Shown here piece after piece: positions 1 through 11,329 of a DNA stretch of 64,000 bases. Positions within the stretch are counted from its first letter, which is position 1. Each line of letters begins with the position of its first letter. Below the pieces are notes generated by a model. It was not told the origin of the DNA. It was given only the letters and a program-made list of their open reading frames with translations, and did no database searches. The translations under genes and the position numbers were made by a program. The stretch lies in NCBI RefSeq assembly GCF_024699945.1, contig NZ_JAJOMY010000001.1:3479001-3543000 (forward strand), read 5' to 3'. The DNA comes from Phenylobacterium sp. J426. GTDB lineage: Bacteria; Pseudomonadota; Alphaproteobacteria; Caulobacterales; Caulobacteraceae.

Positions 1-645
1 CCTCGAACCAGCCCTTGGAGAACTGCGGGATCGCCTCCACCGCGCCGCTGCGGGCGCTTGGGTCGGGCGCGGCGATGCGCACGGCGTTGGCCAGCACGCC
101 CGTCGGCTGGGCATCCACCGAGGCCAGGGCCTTCAGGCCGCGCTCGGGGTCGGTCTTCAGCGTGTTGATGCGCAGGTCGACCGGCGCGCGTTCCGCCAGC
201 GCCTCGCCCTCCTCCGCCCGAGCGTCGCCGAACACGCGCTCAAGGCTGGGCTCCAGCCAGTCCGGGTAGTCGCCCCGGACCGCGGCGGGCGCCTCAGCCA
301 GGTCGCGGGGTCTTTCCAAGGCTGCCCGTTCCGCCTCGGTCAGGGGCCCCGGGCCATGCGGCTCTTCGGCCGCGGCGTCGGCGATGCGGTCCAGCGGCCA
401 GTCCCAAAGGAAGCGCAGCGCGCCGAGGGCGGCTGCGCGCGGCCCCTCTTCGCCCATCCGCCAGGCCAGCGAGCGCTTTCGGCGCAGAACGTCCAGCACC
501 AAGCCCGAAACGAACGCGCGGTCCTTGGCCCCGGCGAACCGGGAGGCGTCGCCCCAGGCCTTCAGGGCCAGGCGGGCCGGACGGTGGCGACCTTCGATCT
601 CGCCCAGGATCTCGATGGCCGCCGAGAGTCGCCCGCCGTCGCGCA

Positions 646-646
<1 letters not shown>
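1..646 (-). CDS. RsmB/NOP2-family rRNA (cytosine-5) methyltransferase, N-terminal part (runs off left edge)
   Basis: Translating the minus strand from ATG at 646 gives an uninterrupted 215-residue frame that is still open at the window edge, so the catalytic domain lies outside. The visible part begins MRDGGRLSAAIEIL and contains a NusB-like helical region, then a linker with PVDLRINTLK and, at the edge, IPQFSKGWFE. Those two stretches are typical of the segment just before the SAM-binding domain of RsmB/Sun-type 16S rRNA m5C methyltransferases. The start codon overlaps the guaB stop codon by one base (TGATG), so it is probably translationally coupled to guaB and in the same operon. Specificity for C967 cannot be judged without the rest; a general NOL1/NOP2/Sun protein is the safer reading. 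Confidence 0.82.
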
Positions 647-2172
<1,526 letters not shown>

Positions 2173-2952
2173 TCAGTCGCGGGCGAAAACCAGGTAGTCT
2201 CCGGTCGTGGGCCTGGGCTCGAGCGTCCCCGCAGATAATGCGGCGTCCAGGGCGGCGAAACCCTCGGTCAGCTCGTCTTCGCTCATATGCTCGAAGACCG
2301 AGACGGCGCGCAGCTTCAGCTTCTCCACCGCATTGGCGAGGTCGTTCTCCAGCGGAATGGTCGGCGTTTCCCAGCCGATGGTCCGGAAGCCGCGATCCTC
2401 GAAATAGAGCCTGGCCTCGGCGACGCTTGGAAACATTGCTTCCTCGATCTGCTGGCTGCGCGGGAAGTAGCTGCGCCACCAGTGGTTCGGGATGCGCTCC
2501 CTGAAGGTGCTGCGCAGGATCGCCCGGCCGCCCGGCTTCAGCACCCGGTGGATCTCGCGCACCGCCGCCTCGCGGTCCGGATAGTGATGAAACGAGAGGA
2601 ACATCAGGACGAAGTCGGCGGCGCCGTCCGGCAACGGGATGCCGGCGGCGTGCCCCGCCAGGTAGCGAACGGCGGGATGCGCCGACTTCACCTCGGCGGT
2701 CTCGCGCATCCGTGCAGCGGGCTCCACGCCGTAGACCGGACCGCCGAACGCGTCGGCCAGCGCCGGGGTGAAGCGCCCCGTGCCGGACCCGAGGTCGATG
2801 CCGACCAGGGGCCGCTCCGGCGGCAGGTAGGCCGCGAAGGCGTCCATGTACCAGGCGATGGCGCGGGGCTGGAGCGCGCGGGCTTTGGCGTAGCCGGCGT
2901 GCTGGGCCTGATCGTAGTCGACCGGCTTGAGGGCGGTGCTCTGTCCTTGCAT
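2173..2952 (-). CDS. Class I SAM-dependent methyltransferase (type 11-like)
   Basis: About 259 residues. The SAM-binding motif [13 protein letters not shown] is followed by an acidic post-I loop (VEPAARM), and [13 protein letters not shown] and [14 protein letters not shown] correspond to motifs II and III of UbiE/type 11 methyltransferases. The substrate is not evident. The start is set at ATG 2952 ([13 protein letters not shown]); an in-frame ATG at 2976 is possible and neither has a strong ribosome binding site. The gene diverges from the LysR-type regulator at 3007 across about 54 bp, the usual arrangement of a LysR regulator and its target, so regulation by that protein is a reasonable inference. 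Confidence 0.85.
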   Translation of the reverse strand: MQGQSTALKPVDYDQAQHAGYAKARALQPRAIAWYMDAFAAYLPPERPLVGIDLGSGTGRFTPALADAFGGPVYGVEPAARMRETAEVKSAHPAVRYLAGHAAGIPLPDGAADFVLMFLSFHHYPDREAAVREIHRVLKPGGRAILRSTFRERIPNHWWRSYFPRSQQIEEAMFPSVAEARLYFEDRGFRTIGWETPTIPLENDLANAVEKLKLRAVSVFEHMSEDELTEGFAALDAALSAGTLEPRPTTGDYLVFARD

Positions 2953-3006
2953 GGCGAGTGGATGCCCAGATTGCATTGCGGCGTAAATTGAAATAGCCGC
3001 ACCGCC

Positions 3007-3915
3007 ATGTTCCAAAAACTCACAAGCGGACCTGCGCCCAGCCTGAACGCGCTGCGGGCGTTCGAGGCCGTGGCGCGCACCGGCAAGGTGACGCTCGCCG
3101 CCGAGGAGCTGAGCGTCACGCCCTCGGCCGTCAGCCGACAGGTGAAGGCCCTGGAGGCGGTGTTGGGCGTGCGTCTGCTGTCGGGGCCGAAGCACCGGCT
3201 GGAACTGACGACCGCCGGCCGCGAGCTGGCGCCGCAGCTCACCGACGCCTTCGGCCGCATCCACGCCGCCGTCCGCGGACTGCGCCAGGAGGGCGAGGAC
3301 CTCCATGTGGCGGTGAACGCCAGCATCTCGGTGAAGTGGCTGATCCCCCGTCTCCCTGGCTTCCAGGCGCGGCATCCCGACATCCGCCTGCACCTGACGG
3401 AACTGGCGCCGCACGCCACCTCGCACCGCGACGCCCATGCGGTGGTGCGGATCGTCCCTGCGAGCCGCCTGTCCGACCCCAACTGCGCCGCCTTCATGCG
3501 CAACGCCCTGGGCGCGGTGATGTCGCCGGCGTGCGCCGCGCGCGCCGAGGGCGACCTCCTGAAGGCCCCTCGCCTCGCCGCCGCCACTCATCCCGAGGCC
3601 TGGCCGGTGTTCGCCGAGTTGGCCGGGCTGGAACTGCCCAACGTGGCGGAGCGGCCGTTCGCCCACGTGCACTTCGTGATGGACGCGGCGCTCGCCGGCC
3701 TGGGCGCGGCGGTGCTGTCCTGGCCGCTGTGCGTGGACGAGGTGCGATCTGGGCGGCTGGTCGCGCCCGCGGGCTTCCACCGCTCGGCCAGCGCGTTCGC
3801 CCTGCTCACCCAGCCCGGCGCCGACAGCCGGGCGCTGCGGCGGTTCCGGGACTGGCTGGTGGAAGAAGGCGCCCGGACGCCCGAGCCGCCATCAGCCCAA
3901 GTCAGCGTCCCTTGA
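3007..3915 (+). CDS. LysR-family transcriptional regulator (GcvA-like)
   Basis: 302 residues with an N-terminal winged helix-turn-helix (LNALRAFEAVARTGKVTLAA, then ELSVTPSAVSRQVKALE) and a C-terminal substrate-binding-like domain. The sequence around SAVSRQVKALE and RLLSGPKHRLELT resembles the GcvA subgroup. It probably binds the short intergenic region shared with the divergent methyltransferase and may regulate it as well as itself; the effector is unknown. The 3' end overlaps the 3' end of rlmE on the other strand by 14 bp (3902-3915), so the two transcripts converge with no room for a separate terminator. Confidence 0.93.
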   Translation: MFQKLTSGPAPSLNALRAFEAVARTGKVTLAAEELSVTPSAVSRQVKALEAVLGVRLLSGPKHRLELTTAGRELAPQLTDAFGRIHAAVRGLRQEGEDLHVAVNASISVKWLIPRLPGFQARHPDIRLHLTELAPHATSHRDAHAVVRIVPASRLSDPNCAAFMRNALGAVMSPACAARAEGDLLKAPRLAAATHPEAWPVFAELAGLELPNVAERPFAHVHFVMDAALAGLGAAVLSWPLCVDEVRSGRLVAPAGFHRSASAFALLTQPGADSRALRRFRDWLVEEGARTPEPPSAQVSVP

Positions 3916-4606
3916 AGCCCGTCGCGACGAGGAAGACCTCGGAGCTGTCCTGACGACTGGCCTTGGGCTTCACGTTGCGGACGTCGGTGAAGTGCTGCTT
4001 GAGGCCTGCGATCAACTGGTCGGTACCGCCGCCCTGGAAGGCCTTGGCGACGAACGCGCCCCCGGGCTTCAGCACCTCGAGCGCGAAGTCGATCGCCGCT
4101 TCGATGAGGCCGACGATCCGCAGGTGATCGGTCTCTCGATGGCCGATGGTGTTCGGCGCCATGTCCGACATCACCACGTCCGGCGGTCCGCCGAGCAGCT
4201 CGATCAGCTTCGGGCCGCACTCGGGATCCGTGAAATCCATCTGCAGGATGTGAGCGGGGGGCAGCGGCTCCACGGGCAGCAGGTCGACGCCCACGATATT
4301 CGTGACACCCTTCTGTATCGCGTACTGGGTCCAGCCGCCGGGGGCGAGGCCCAGGTCGACGACCCGCACGCCCTTCCTGAACAGGTGGAAGCGGTCGTCG
4401 ATCTCGCTGATCTTGAACGCCGCCCGACTGCGGTAGCCGAGCGCCCGCGCCTTGGCGGCGAACGGATCGTTCACCTGACGCTCGAGCCAGGCCTGCTGTG
4501 ATGGGGTGCGCTGCTTGGCTGTCTTCAGGCGCGCGGGCTTGCCGCGGCCGCCTTCCTGGCCGCCGGTCGGCAGCTTCACCATGCGCTTGCGGGGCGGTTC
4601 GGTCAT
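3902..4606 (-). CDS. rlmE: 23S rRNA (uridine-2'-O)-methyltransferase RlmE (FtsJ/RrmJ)
   Basis: Methylates the 2'-OH of U2552 in the A-loop of 23S rRNA. The 234-residue protein has the FtsJ fold: SRAAFKISEID, the SAM motif VVDLGLAPGGWTQYA, the catalytic aspartate in MSDMAPNTIGHRETDHLR, the lysine in FVAKAFQGGG and the glutamate in SSEVFLVATGFK, which complete the K-D-K-E tetrad. The basic N-terminal tail (about 45 residues, lysine and arginine rich) is longer than in E. coli. The start ATG 4606 overlaps the ppx stop in an ATGA, so the pair ppx-rlmE is translationally coupled. Confidence 0.96.
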   Translation of the reverse strand: MTEPPRKRMVKLPTGGQEGGRGKPARLKTAKQRTPSQQAWLERQVNDPFAAKARALGYRSRAAFKISEIDDRFHLFRKGVRVVDLGLAPGGWTQYAIQKGVTNIVGVDLLPVEPLPPAHILQMDFTDPECGPKLIELLGGPPDVVMSDMAPNTIGHRETDHLRIVGLIEAAIDFALEVLKPGGAFVAKAFQGGGTDQLIAGLKQHFTDVRNVKPKASRQDSSEVFLVATGFKGR

Positions 4607-5682
4607 GAGGCGCTCCGGCCGTTGCGGCCGCGGCGGCGTTTGCGCCGGCGGCGCGGCCCACGGTCGGACATTAGGGATAGGAGGATGCCCTCGCGCAGAC
4701 CGCGATCGGCGACGCGGACGCGCGAGCAAGGCCAGTGTTCCTGCACGGCCTGCAGGATGGCCGCGCCCGCCAGCACGAGGTCTGCGCGATCGGGCCCGAT
4801 GCAGGGCTGGTCCGCGCGCTCGCGCGCGTTCAGCGCCAGCAGGCGGCCCGCCGCAGCGTCGCACTGGTCGCGCGTCATCCAGATGCCGTCGACCCGGCTC
4901 CGGTCATAGCGCGGCAGTTCCAGGTGCAGGCCGGCCAGGCTGGTGATGGCGCCGGACGTCCCCACCAGGTGGGCACGGTCCGCCTCGAAGATCGGCCGCA
5001 TCGGCTCCGCGCGGGTGAAGGCGACCAGTTCGGCCTTCACCGTCTCGACCATGGTGCGGAACCAGGCGTCCGTAGCCGCCTCGCCCTCAGGAAACCGCTC
5101 GGCCAAGGTAACGACGCCGATCGGGATGGACAGCCAGGCGCGGACCGGCGGCATGCCGGCGGGCGGCGCCTCGCGCAGGTCGACCCACGAGAGCTCGGTG
5201 GAGCCGCCGCCGACATCGACGACCAGCGCCGCGTCCTGCGTCCGGTCCAGCAGGTTCAGACATCCGGTGACCGAGAGCCTCGCTTCCTCCTGCGGGCTGA
5301 TGACCTGCAGGCGCACGCCGGTCTCGCTGGCGACGCGCTCGACGAAGGCCGGGCCGTTGCCGGCGATCCGGCATGCCTGCGTGGCGATGGCGCGGAAGCG
5401 CACGACACGGCGACGGCGAACCTTCTCCGCGCTGACCTTCAGGGCCGCCAGCGCGCGCTCCATGGCCGCCTCCGAAAGCCGGCCGCTCTGGGTGAGGCCT
5501 TCGCCTAGCCGCACGATCCGGGAATAGGCTTCCACCACCCGGAAGCCGGAGGGGGCCGGCGTCGCGATCAGCAGGCGACAGTTGTTCGTCCCGAGATCCA
5601 GCGCCGCGTAGCAGGCCTCGCCGACAGCCTTGTCGCGGTCACGCTCTCGATCCCGTCCCCGACCCGGGCCACGTTCGGCCAT
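4603..5682 (-). CDS. ppx: Ppx/GppA-family exopolyphosphatase / pppGpp phosphohydrolase
   Basis: Member of the ASKHA (actin-like ATPase) superfamily that removes terminal phosphate from polyphosphate or pppGpp. The 359 residues open with a basic tail (RGRDRERDRD), then the phosphate-1 motif AALDLGTNNCRLLIA, the adenosine-side motif ALVVDVGGGSTELSW and LVGTSGAITSLAGLH. Length fits the short single-module alphaproteobacterial Ppx rather than the 500-residue E. coli Ppx. Coupled by ATGA to rlmE, an arrangement also seen in Caulobacter relatives. Whether polyphosphate or pppGpp is the main substrate cannot be told from sequence. Confidence 0.92.
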   Translation of the reverse strand: MAERGPGRGRDRERDRDKAVGEACYAALDLGTNNCRLLIATPAPSGFRVVEAYSRIVRLGEGLTQSGRLSEAAMERALAALKVSAEKVRRRRVVRFRAIATQACRIAGNGPAFVERVASETGVRLQVISPQEEARLSVTGCLNLLDRTQDAALVVDVGGGSTELSWVDLREAPPAGMPPVRAWLSIPIGVVTLAERFPEGEAATDAWFRTMVETVKAELVAFTRAEPMRPIFEADRAHLVGTSGAITSLAGLHLELPRYDRSRVDGIWMTRDQCDAAAGRLLALNARERADQPCIGPDRADLVLAGAAILQAVQEHWPCSRVRVADRGLREGILLSLMSDRGPRRRRKRRRGRNGRSAS

Positions 5683-5873
5683 CGCGGGGCGCGGCGCGCG
5701 GCGCCTCTTCCATGGGCCACATCCGTCCCTACGCAGACCACCCGGCGGGCGGCCTCATTTCGCCGCGACTGTAGCAAAGGCGCCGCTGGCCCCGGAAGCA
5801 CCGGCCTTTGAACGCGGGGTCTGGAGAGGTACGTTCACCTTCCAGTCAGCAGATGGGGTCTAGATTCGACGGC

Positions 5874-6203
5874 ATGAGCACGCGCTTCGCCAAATTTACG
5901 ATCGGCCAGGTCGTCCGGCACCGCGTCTACCCGTTCCGCGGCGTGATCTTCGATGTGGACCCGGAGTTCAGCAACACCGAGGAATACTGGCTGTCGATCC
6001 CGGAGCACATCCGGCCCCACAAGGACCAGCCGTTCTACCACCTGCTCGCCGAGAACGACGAGAGCGCCTACGTGGCCTACGTTTCGGAGCAGAACCTCGT
6101 CGCCGACGACACGGGCCAGCCGGTAGGCCACCCGCAGGCCTCGCTGCTGTTCGAGTCCTTCCGCGAAGGGCAGTACACGCTGCGCCCGCGGATCAGCCAC
6201 TGA
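5874..6203 (+). CDS. hspQ: Heat-shock protein HspQ (YccV-like, hemimethylated-DNA-binding family)
   Basis: 109 residues of the HspQ/YccV family: KFTIGQVVRHRVYPFRGVIF, then PEFSNTEEYW and DQPFYHLLAEN, YVAYVSEQNL. In E. coli HspQ is an adaptor and substrate of the Lon protease and was first described as binding hemimethylated oriC DNA. I start at ATG 5874 (MSTRFAKFT), since upstream in-frame starts at 5808 and 5853 add residues not typical of the family. It stands alone between the divergent ppx operon and phhA. Heat-shock control is expected from the family but I could not assign a sigma-32 promoter. Confidence 0.93.
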   Translation: MSTRFAKFTIGQVVRHRVYPFRGVIFDVDPEFSNTEEYWLSIPEHIRPHKDQPFYHLLAENDESAYVAYVSEQNLVADDTGQPVGHPQASLLFESFREGQYTLRPRISH

Positions 6204-6286
6204 GGCGAAACGTTTTGCCGCCGATCTTAGCTTGGGCGGCCTAATCAGAACGGAACTTCCGCGCAAACGGGGCCATTCTCGTCGCC

Positions 6287-7159
6287 ATGAGCGCCGACGG
6301 CTTTGGAAGCGGCCCGCCGCCCGGCGCGCGGGCCGATTGGACCATCGACCAGAACTGGGAGGCATACTCCCAGGCCGAGCATGATGTCTGGATCACGCTC
6401 TACGAGCGCCAGGCCAGGCTGCTGCCCGGCCGGGCCGCTGACCCGTTCCTCAAGGGACTCGAGGCCCTCGACCTGCATCGCGCCGGCATCCCCGACTTCG
6501 CGCGCATCAACGAGGAACTGAGACGGCTGACCGGGTGGACGGTGGTGGCGGTGCCGGGCCTCGTGCCCGACGATGTGTTCTTCGACCACCTGGCCAACCG
6601 GCGGTTTCCCGCGGGCCAGTTCATCCGCAAGCCGGACGAGCTGGATTACCTGCAGGAGCCGGACATCTTCCACGACGTCTACGGCCACGTGCCGATGCTC
6701 ACCGACCCCACCTTCGCCGACTATATGCAGGCGTATGGCGAAGGCGGCCGCCGCGCCCTCGGCCTTGGCCGGTTGCACAACCTCGCCCGTCTCTATTGGT
6801 ACACCGTGGAGTTCGGCCTGCTGGAAACCCAGCAGGGCCTCAGGATCTATGGGGCGGGCATCGTTTCGAGCTTCGCGGAGTCCGTGTTCGCCCTCGACGA
6901 TCCGTCACCTAATCGCCTCGGCTTCGACCTGGAGCGGGTGATGCGCACGCCCTATCGCATCGACGACTTCCAGCAGGTGTATTTCGTGATCCCGTCGCTG
7001 CAGAGCCTGCTCGACGCGACGCTTCAGGATTTCGGCCCGATCTACAGCCGGATGGCGGCGGCGACCGACATTCCGATCGAGGCCGTGCTGCCGCAGGACC
7101 GCGTGTTCACCCGCGGCACCCAGGCCTACGCGCAGAAGGGCGGCCGCAACGCCGCCTAG
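6287..7159 (+). CDS. phhA: Phenylalanine 4-monooxygenase
   Basis: Non-haem iron, tetrahydropterin-dependent hydroxylase converting phenylalanine to tyrosine. The 290-residue protein is the short bacterial catalytic-domain form without the N-terminal ACT domain. Iron ligands are visible as His129 and His134 in PDIFHDVYGHVPML and Glu175 in YWYTVEFGLLE; the pterin-pocket region GAGIVSSFAES is present. No pterin-4a-carbinolamine dehydratase (phhB) or homogentisate-pathway gene lies nearby, so cofactor recycling must be encoded elsewhere. Stop is 7159, leaving about 7 bp to the convergent tamB stop. Confidence 0.97.
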   Translation: MSADGFGSGPPPGARADWTIDQNWEAYSQAEHDVWITLYERQARLLPGRAADPFLKGLEALDLHRAGIPDFARINEELRRLTGWTVVAVPGLVPDDVFFDHLANRRFPAGQFIRKPDELDYLQEPDIFHDVYGHVPMLTDPTFADYMQAYGEGGRRALGLGRLHNLARLYWYTVEFGLLETQQGLRIYGAGIVSSFAESVFALDDPSPNRLGFDLERVMRTPYRIDDFQQVYFVIPSLQSLLDATLQDFGPIYSRMAAATDIPIEAVLPQDRVFTRGTQAYAQKGGRNAA

Positions 7160-7166
7160 CCGCGGC

Positions 7167-10100
7167 TCAGTAGTCCCGCCGCCAGCGAACCGCCAGGCGG
7201 TTGTCGCCCTGCCCTGTAATCCGCGAGATGATCGCCAGATTGCGGCGGATGCGCCATTCCACCTGGGCTGCGCCGCCTTCCCGTCCACCGCCGGTCAGTT
7301 CCAGGTACACGTCGTCCGTCAGGTATTTGCCGCCGGACACCGTCACGCCCGCTTCGTCGCCGCCGCCGAAGGCCAGCCGGTCCAGGCCGGCGAAGGTGCG
7401 CAGGTTGCCGATCACGTCCAGTCCGCCCCCGCCCGTCAGCGACGAGAGCGCCGAGGCGAGTTGGGCTGCTTCCACGGGCGAAAGTTGAGATGCGGATCGG
7501 CCGAACAGCACCTGTGACAGCACCTCGTCGTTCGGCAGGGTCGGCGAAGATGCGAGCGTCACCTGCGGCTCGGCCGCGGTGCCGCGGATGCGCACCGTGA
7601 CGCGCAGGGTGGGATCATCACGCACCGCGTCGAGTTGCAGGCGGATGCCCTGTGGACGGGTCGCCAGGTAAACCACGCTGTCGTCGTCGAACTCGAAGCG
7701 CTTGCCCGCGAACTCGTAATCGCCACGCACGACGCGCGCCACGCCCGACAGGTCGGGACTCGTGGTGGTGCCGCCGACGTGGGCGTCGAGTGAAAGCTCC
7801 ACGTCCAGGCCACGCCCCCCTCAGGAACACGCGGCGCGGCGCCTTGAGGTTCACATCCAGCAGCCACCCCTGGCCGCGCGAGCGCGGGGGCGGCAAGCCG
7901 GTGTTGAGCTGGTCCGGACGATTCACCTCCTTCACCTCGAGCGCCACGACGCCCGACGGCGTCGGCAGGTCTGCAGCGATGTCGGCGCGATCGATGGTGA
8001 GGTCGCCCGACAGGCGCACCTTCCCGTCCGCCGCCCGCGCGATGGTCGCCTGGCCGGTCGCCGCAGCAGTGGCGACCTCGTTGTCGATCAGACGGAAGTC
8101 GCGCAGGTCGAGCCGGAAGCTGGAGACGCCATTGCGCGCCAGGCTGATGCGGCCCTGGCCCGAGACCCGGCCGCCCTCGCCGTCGACGCCCGAGGCTTGC
8201 GTCACGTCCACGCTGTTGCGGGTGAAGTTGGCCGCCAGGGTCACGTCGCGGAGCGAGAGGCCGGTGGCGCCGTCGTCGAACCGCCCCCGTGCGACGCTGA
8301 TCTCCCCCACCGCGTTGGGGTCGGCCAGCGTTCCGCCCAGTGTTCCTTGCGTGCGGACGAAGCCGGCGAGAGCTCGCTCGCCGCCGAAAAGCAGGTCCCA
8401 GAGCGGGCGCACCTCGCCCTCGGCCGAGAAGCGTCCACGCATCGGCCGCTGGCGCGCGATCGCGATACGGAACGGGGCCGCGGAGGCCTCCGCCGGCAGC
8501 ATGAGATCGGCGTCCGCGCGCAGCCCCTGCTCGTTGCGCGTCTCAGCCTGGAGGGTCAGGGCATTCCCCGCCAGCTTGCCGCGGACCACTCCATCCATGC
8601 CCTGAATTTCAGGCGCGCCGCGGCCCCGCGCGTCGGCCAACCGGGCCTCGAAGCCGCCGGACAGGCTCTCTCCGCTGCCGGAAAGGTTGAGCGTGGCGTC
8701 GATCCGGCCGGCGAGGTCCGGGTCGAACATCTCGAGCGTCACACCGGCGACGCGGGCCTGCACCGCGGCGGCGTCGCCCCGCAGAGCGCCGTCGAGATCG
8801 ATGCGTCCGCCATCGGAGCTCGCGAGGCGAAGCCGCGCCCCGCGCTCGCCGCCGCCGAAGCGGAACACCGCCGTCTCGAGCGTGCGGAGGTCGCGGCGGC
8901 CCAATCGGCCCAGCCCGTCGAAACCCAGGGTGTAACCAGGTCGCGTCTCGGCGAGCGTGCCTCGTCCGTCGATCCGCCACGCCCCGCGTCGTGAGCCGCC
9001 TTCCGCCAGCACCGTGTAGGGCAGCCGCGACAACGGACCGTCCGCGGTCAGGCGGCCGCTGCGGATCGCCAGCGCCGTTCCGGCGGGCCGGGCGTTCTCC
9101 GCCCGCAGATCGAGCGTGGCCCGGGCTCCGCCCGCATCGACGATCCGGACGTCCCCGGAGACGCGGCCCGCGTCGAGGAAGGCGCCCTGGGTGACCAGGA
9201 CGTCAAGGTCGGCGGCCGACGGACTGCGACGCCGCAGCGACAGGGCGCCGGTCGCCTTCACGCCGCCCGCATCGATGGCGATCTCCGTAAGATCCACTCC
9301 GCCCTCGGGGAAACGGAACGCGGACTTGGCCTGCGCCGGGCCATAGCCGCTGTCGGCCGCCAGCGCCACGAGGCCCGTCGAGCCGTCCGTGCGACGCAGG
9401 AAGGAGAGCGTGAGCCTGGCGTTCTTGAGCGGCAGGCGCGGTACGTCGATCGCGTCGATGTCCGCGATCAGGTCCAGCCGCGGCTCCGCGAGCACACCGG
9501 TCACCGCCCCTGTGCCTTTGGCCCGGCCAGAGATCTCCACCGGCCCGGCGCGGAACGGGCCCTGCGCCGACCAGTCCGCCTTGAAGGCGAGGCTGCGGTC
9601 TCGACGCAGCGCGCCTGTCAGTGTGGCGTCGAGCGCCGCCCCATCGAGGGTGGCGCGGGCGATGGAGAGCGCGCCCTGATCCCAGTTCGCCTGACCCTGC
9701 AGCCGCGGCTGCGGCCCCAGCAGCCGGTCCAGCTCTTCCATGCCCGTCGCCAACCGGCGCCCCCGCGCGTCGAGGCTCACGGTCCAGGGCCGCTGGGCGC
9801 CCCCCTGGGACGCCTGGAAGTTCAGCTCGGCTCCGCCAGCCGCTCCGGGGCGGGCCGCGGCGAGATTGGAGACTTCCGCCCGCCCCTTGAAGGTCAACGT
9901 CCCCAGCAGGCTGCGGCCGCCGCTCGCTTCGACCTTGAGACCTTGTCCGGTGACGTCGAGCTCCCGCAGCAGCAGTCGCCCGTCGGCGAGGCGCGCACCG
10001 TCCAGCGCGGCTACGGGCGCACCTCCGAGCATGGCTGCGACGAATCCCCTGCCCGCGCCCGCCAACGCCCGCCAACCTCGCCTTCACCGAAAGCGCGCCC

Positions 10101-11329
10101 TTGTCGCGGGCCACCTGCAGCGGACCGCCGATCCGCGCCAGTCCATACCCCCCGAGGGCCACGTCGGACACCGCGCCGTCGCCCGCGAAGCGCCAGGCGT
10201 CCAGCGCGCCGGTCAGGACGCCGGTGACCCGCGCCGCTCCGGCTTCGGGCCCGCCGGCAAGCCGCTGTACATCCCTGGTTTGGGCGTCGACGCGGACGCC
10301 CTGGGGTCCGAGCCTCCGCTCCCCGAGATTACCCCGGCCGGAGAGCACGACGGTCAGGTTGTCGGCGTAGATGCGCCCCTCCAACGCATGGAAGTCCGCG
10401 TCGGCGCGCCGGCCGGCCAGACCGAACCGCAGTTCGGGGCCAAAGCGGGCCATGTAGGGGCTGGTGAGGCTGGAAGCGTTCAGCAAGATCCGCCCGCCGG
10501 CGACTCCGCCATCGGGCCGCCAGGCGCCGCGGGCCAGCACCGGCGTCACCTCGCCTGAGCGAGCCACCGCCTCGAAGCGGCCTTCGGAGGCCTTGCCCGA
10601 GGCCCGGACGGTGAGTTCGAACGGCTGGTTCGCCGGCAGGCCCAGTGAGCCGGCCAGCGCGCCGCCCTGCGCCTCGACGGCGTCCGCGCTGAGGCGCAAC
10701 GGCGCGAGAGGACCGAATGCGAAATCCACATCGAGCCGGTCGCCGGGATGCAGCACGCTGGTCGCCGCCACCTTGCCGCTGCGGCCGCCCGCGCGCGCGA
10801 TGTCGAGATTGGCCGAGAGGTCGTAGACGCCGCGCTGATAGCTGAAGGCTTCCTCGAAGATCACTCGCGCCTTCAAGGCGTCGATGTGGAACGAGACCGG
10901 CAGGCCCCTATCCTTGCCCTTGGGACCCAGCGCGGGTCGTCGGACGAGCCGCACGCTCTCGGCCTCGATCAGGTCAGCGTCGAAGCGCCGCCTGAGAAGT
11001 TCGAGGTAACGCCATTGAACGTGAACGTTCTCCGCCTCTAGCCAGACACCCTGCTCGTCGCGGATGGTGAGGCGACGCACACGAACGTCGCGCCAGATGT
11101 CGCCCGTCAGCCCTTCGAGCTTGAGCTGGCCGATCCGACCGAGCTTCAGGCCGTCCGTGCGGGCCTCGATCAGCAGCCGCGCCTGCGGCGTCAGCACGCC
11201 CCAGCGCCCAGTTGCGAACAGCAGCGCGAAGACGGCGAGGACCGCCAGCGCGATGGCTGTGATCGCCTTCGGGACGGCCGAGCGCTTGACGACGGCCGGC
11301 GCCTCTTCGATGTCGGACGGCTCGCTCAA
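7167..11329 (-). CDS. tamB: Translocation and assembly module protein TamB (AsmA-like), two frame breaks
   Basis: TamB is a long beta-helical inner-membrane-anchored protein that spans the periplasm and works with TamA in outer-membrane protein insertion and lipid transport. An N-terminal membrane segment (ITAIALAVLAVFALLFATG) is followed by about 1,300 residues of beta-rich repeats and the C-terminal DUF490 domain ending IISRITGQGDNRLAVRWRRDY. Two breaks interrupt the frame. One is a perfect 10-bp tandem duplication at 10057-10076; removing one copy joins VKARLAG to AGRGFVAAML. The other is a C6 run at 7815-7820 (G6 in the gene); removing one base restores the family motif VFLRGRGLDVEL. With both repaired the protein is 1,383 residues. 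The start is a TTG overlapping the tamA stop (TTGA). See findings for error versus mutation. Confidence 0.9.
10057..10076. repeat. Perfect 10-bp tandem duplication inside tamB
   Basis: The decamer gcccgccaac occurs twice in direct succession on the plus strand (10057-10066 and 10067-10076). Ten bases is not a multiple of three, so the second copy shifts the tamB frame; with one copy the frame runs through. It is a slipped-strand type duplication or an assembly artefact. Confidence 0.9.

Noticed and set aside
7815..7820. Programmed ribosomal frameshifting at G/C runs (tamB, desaturase, ppdK)
   Set aside because: Runs are G/C only, not in slippery X-XXY-YYZ context with a pseudoknot or internal Shine-Dalgarno, and directions differ from gene to gene (both +1 and -1 repairs).
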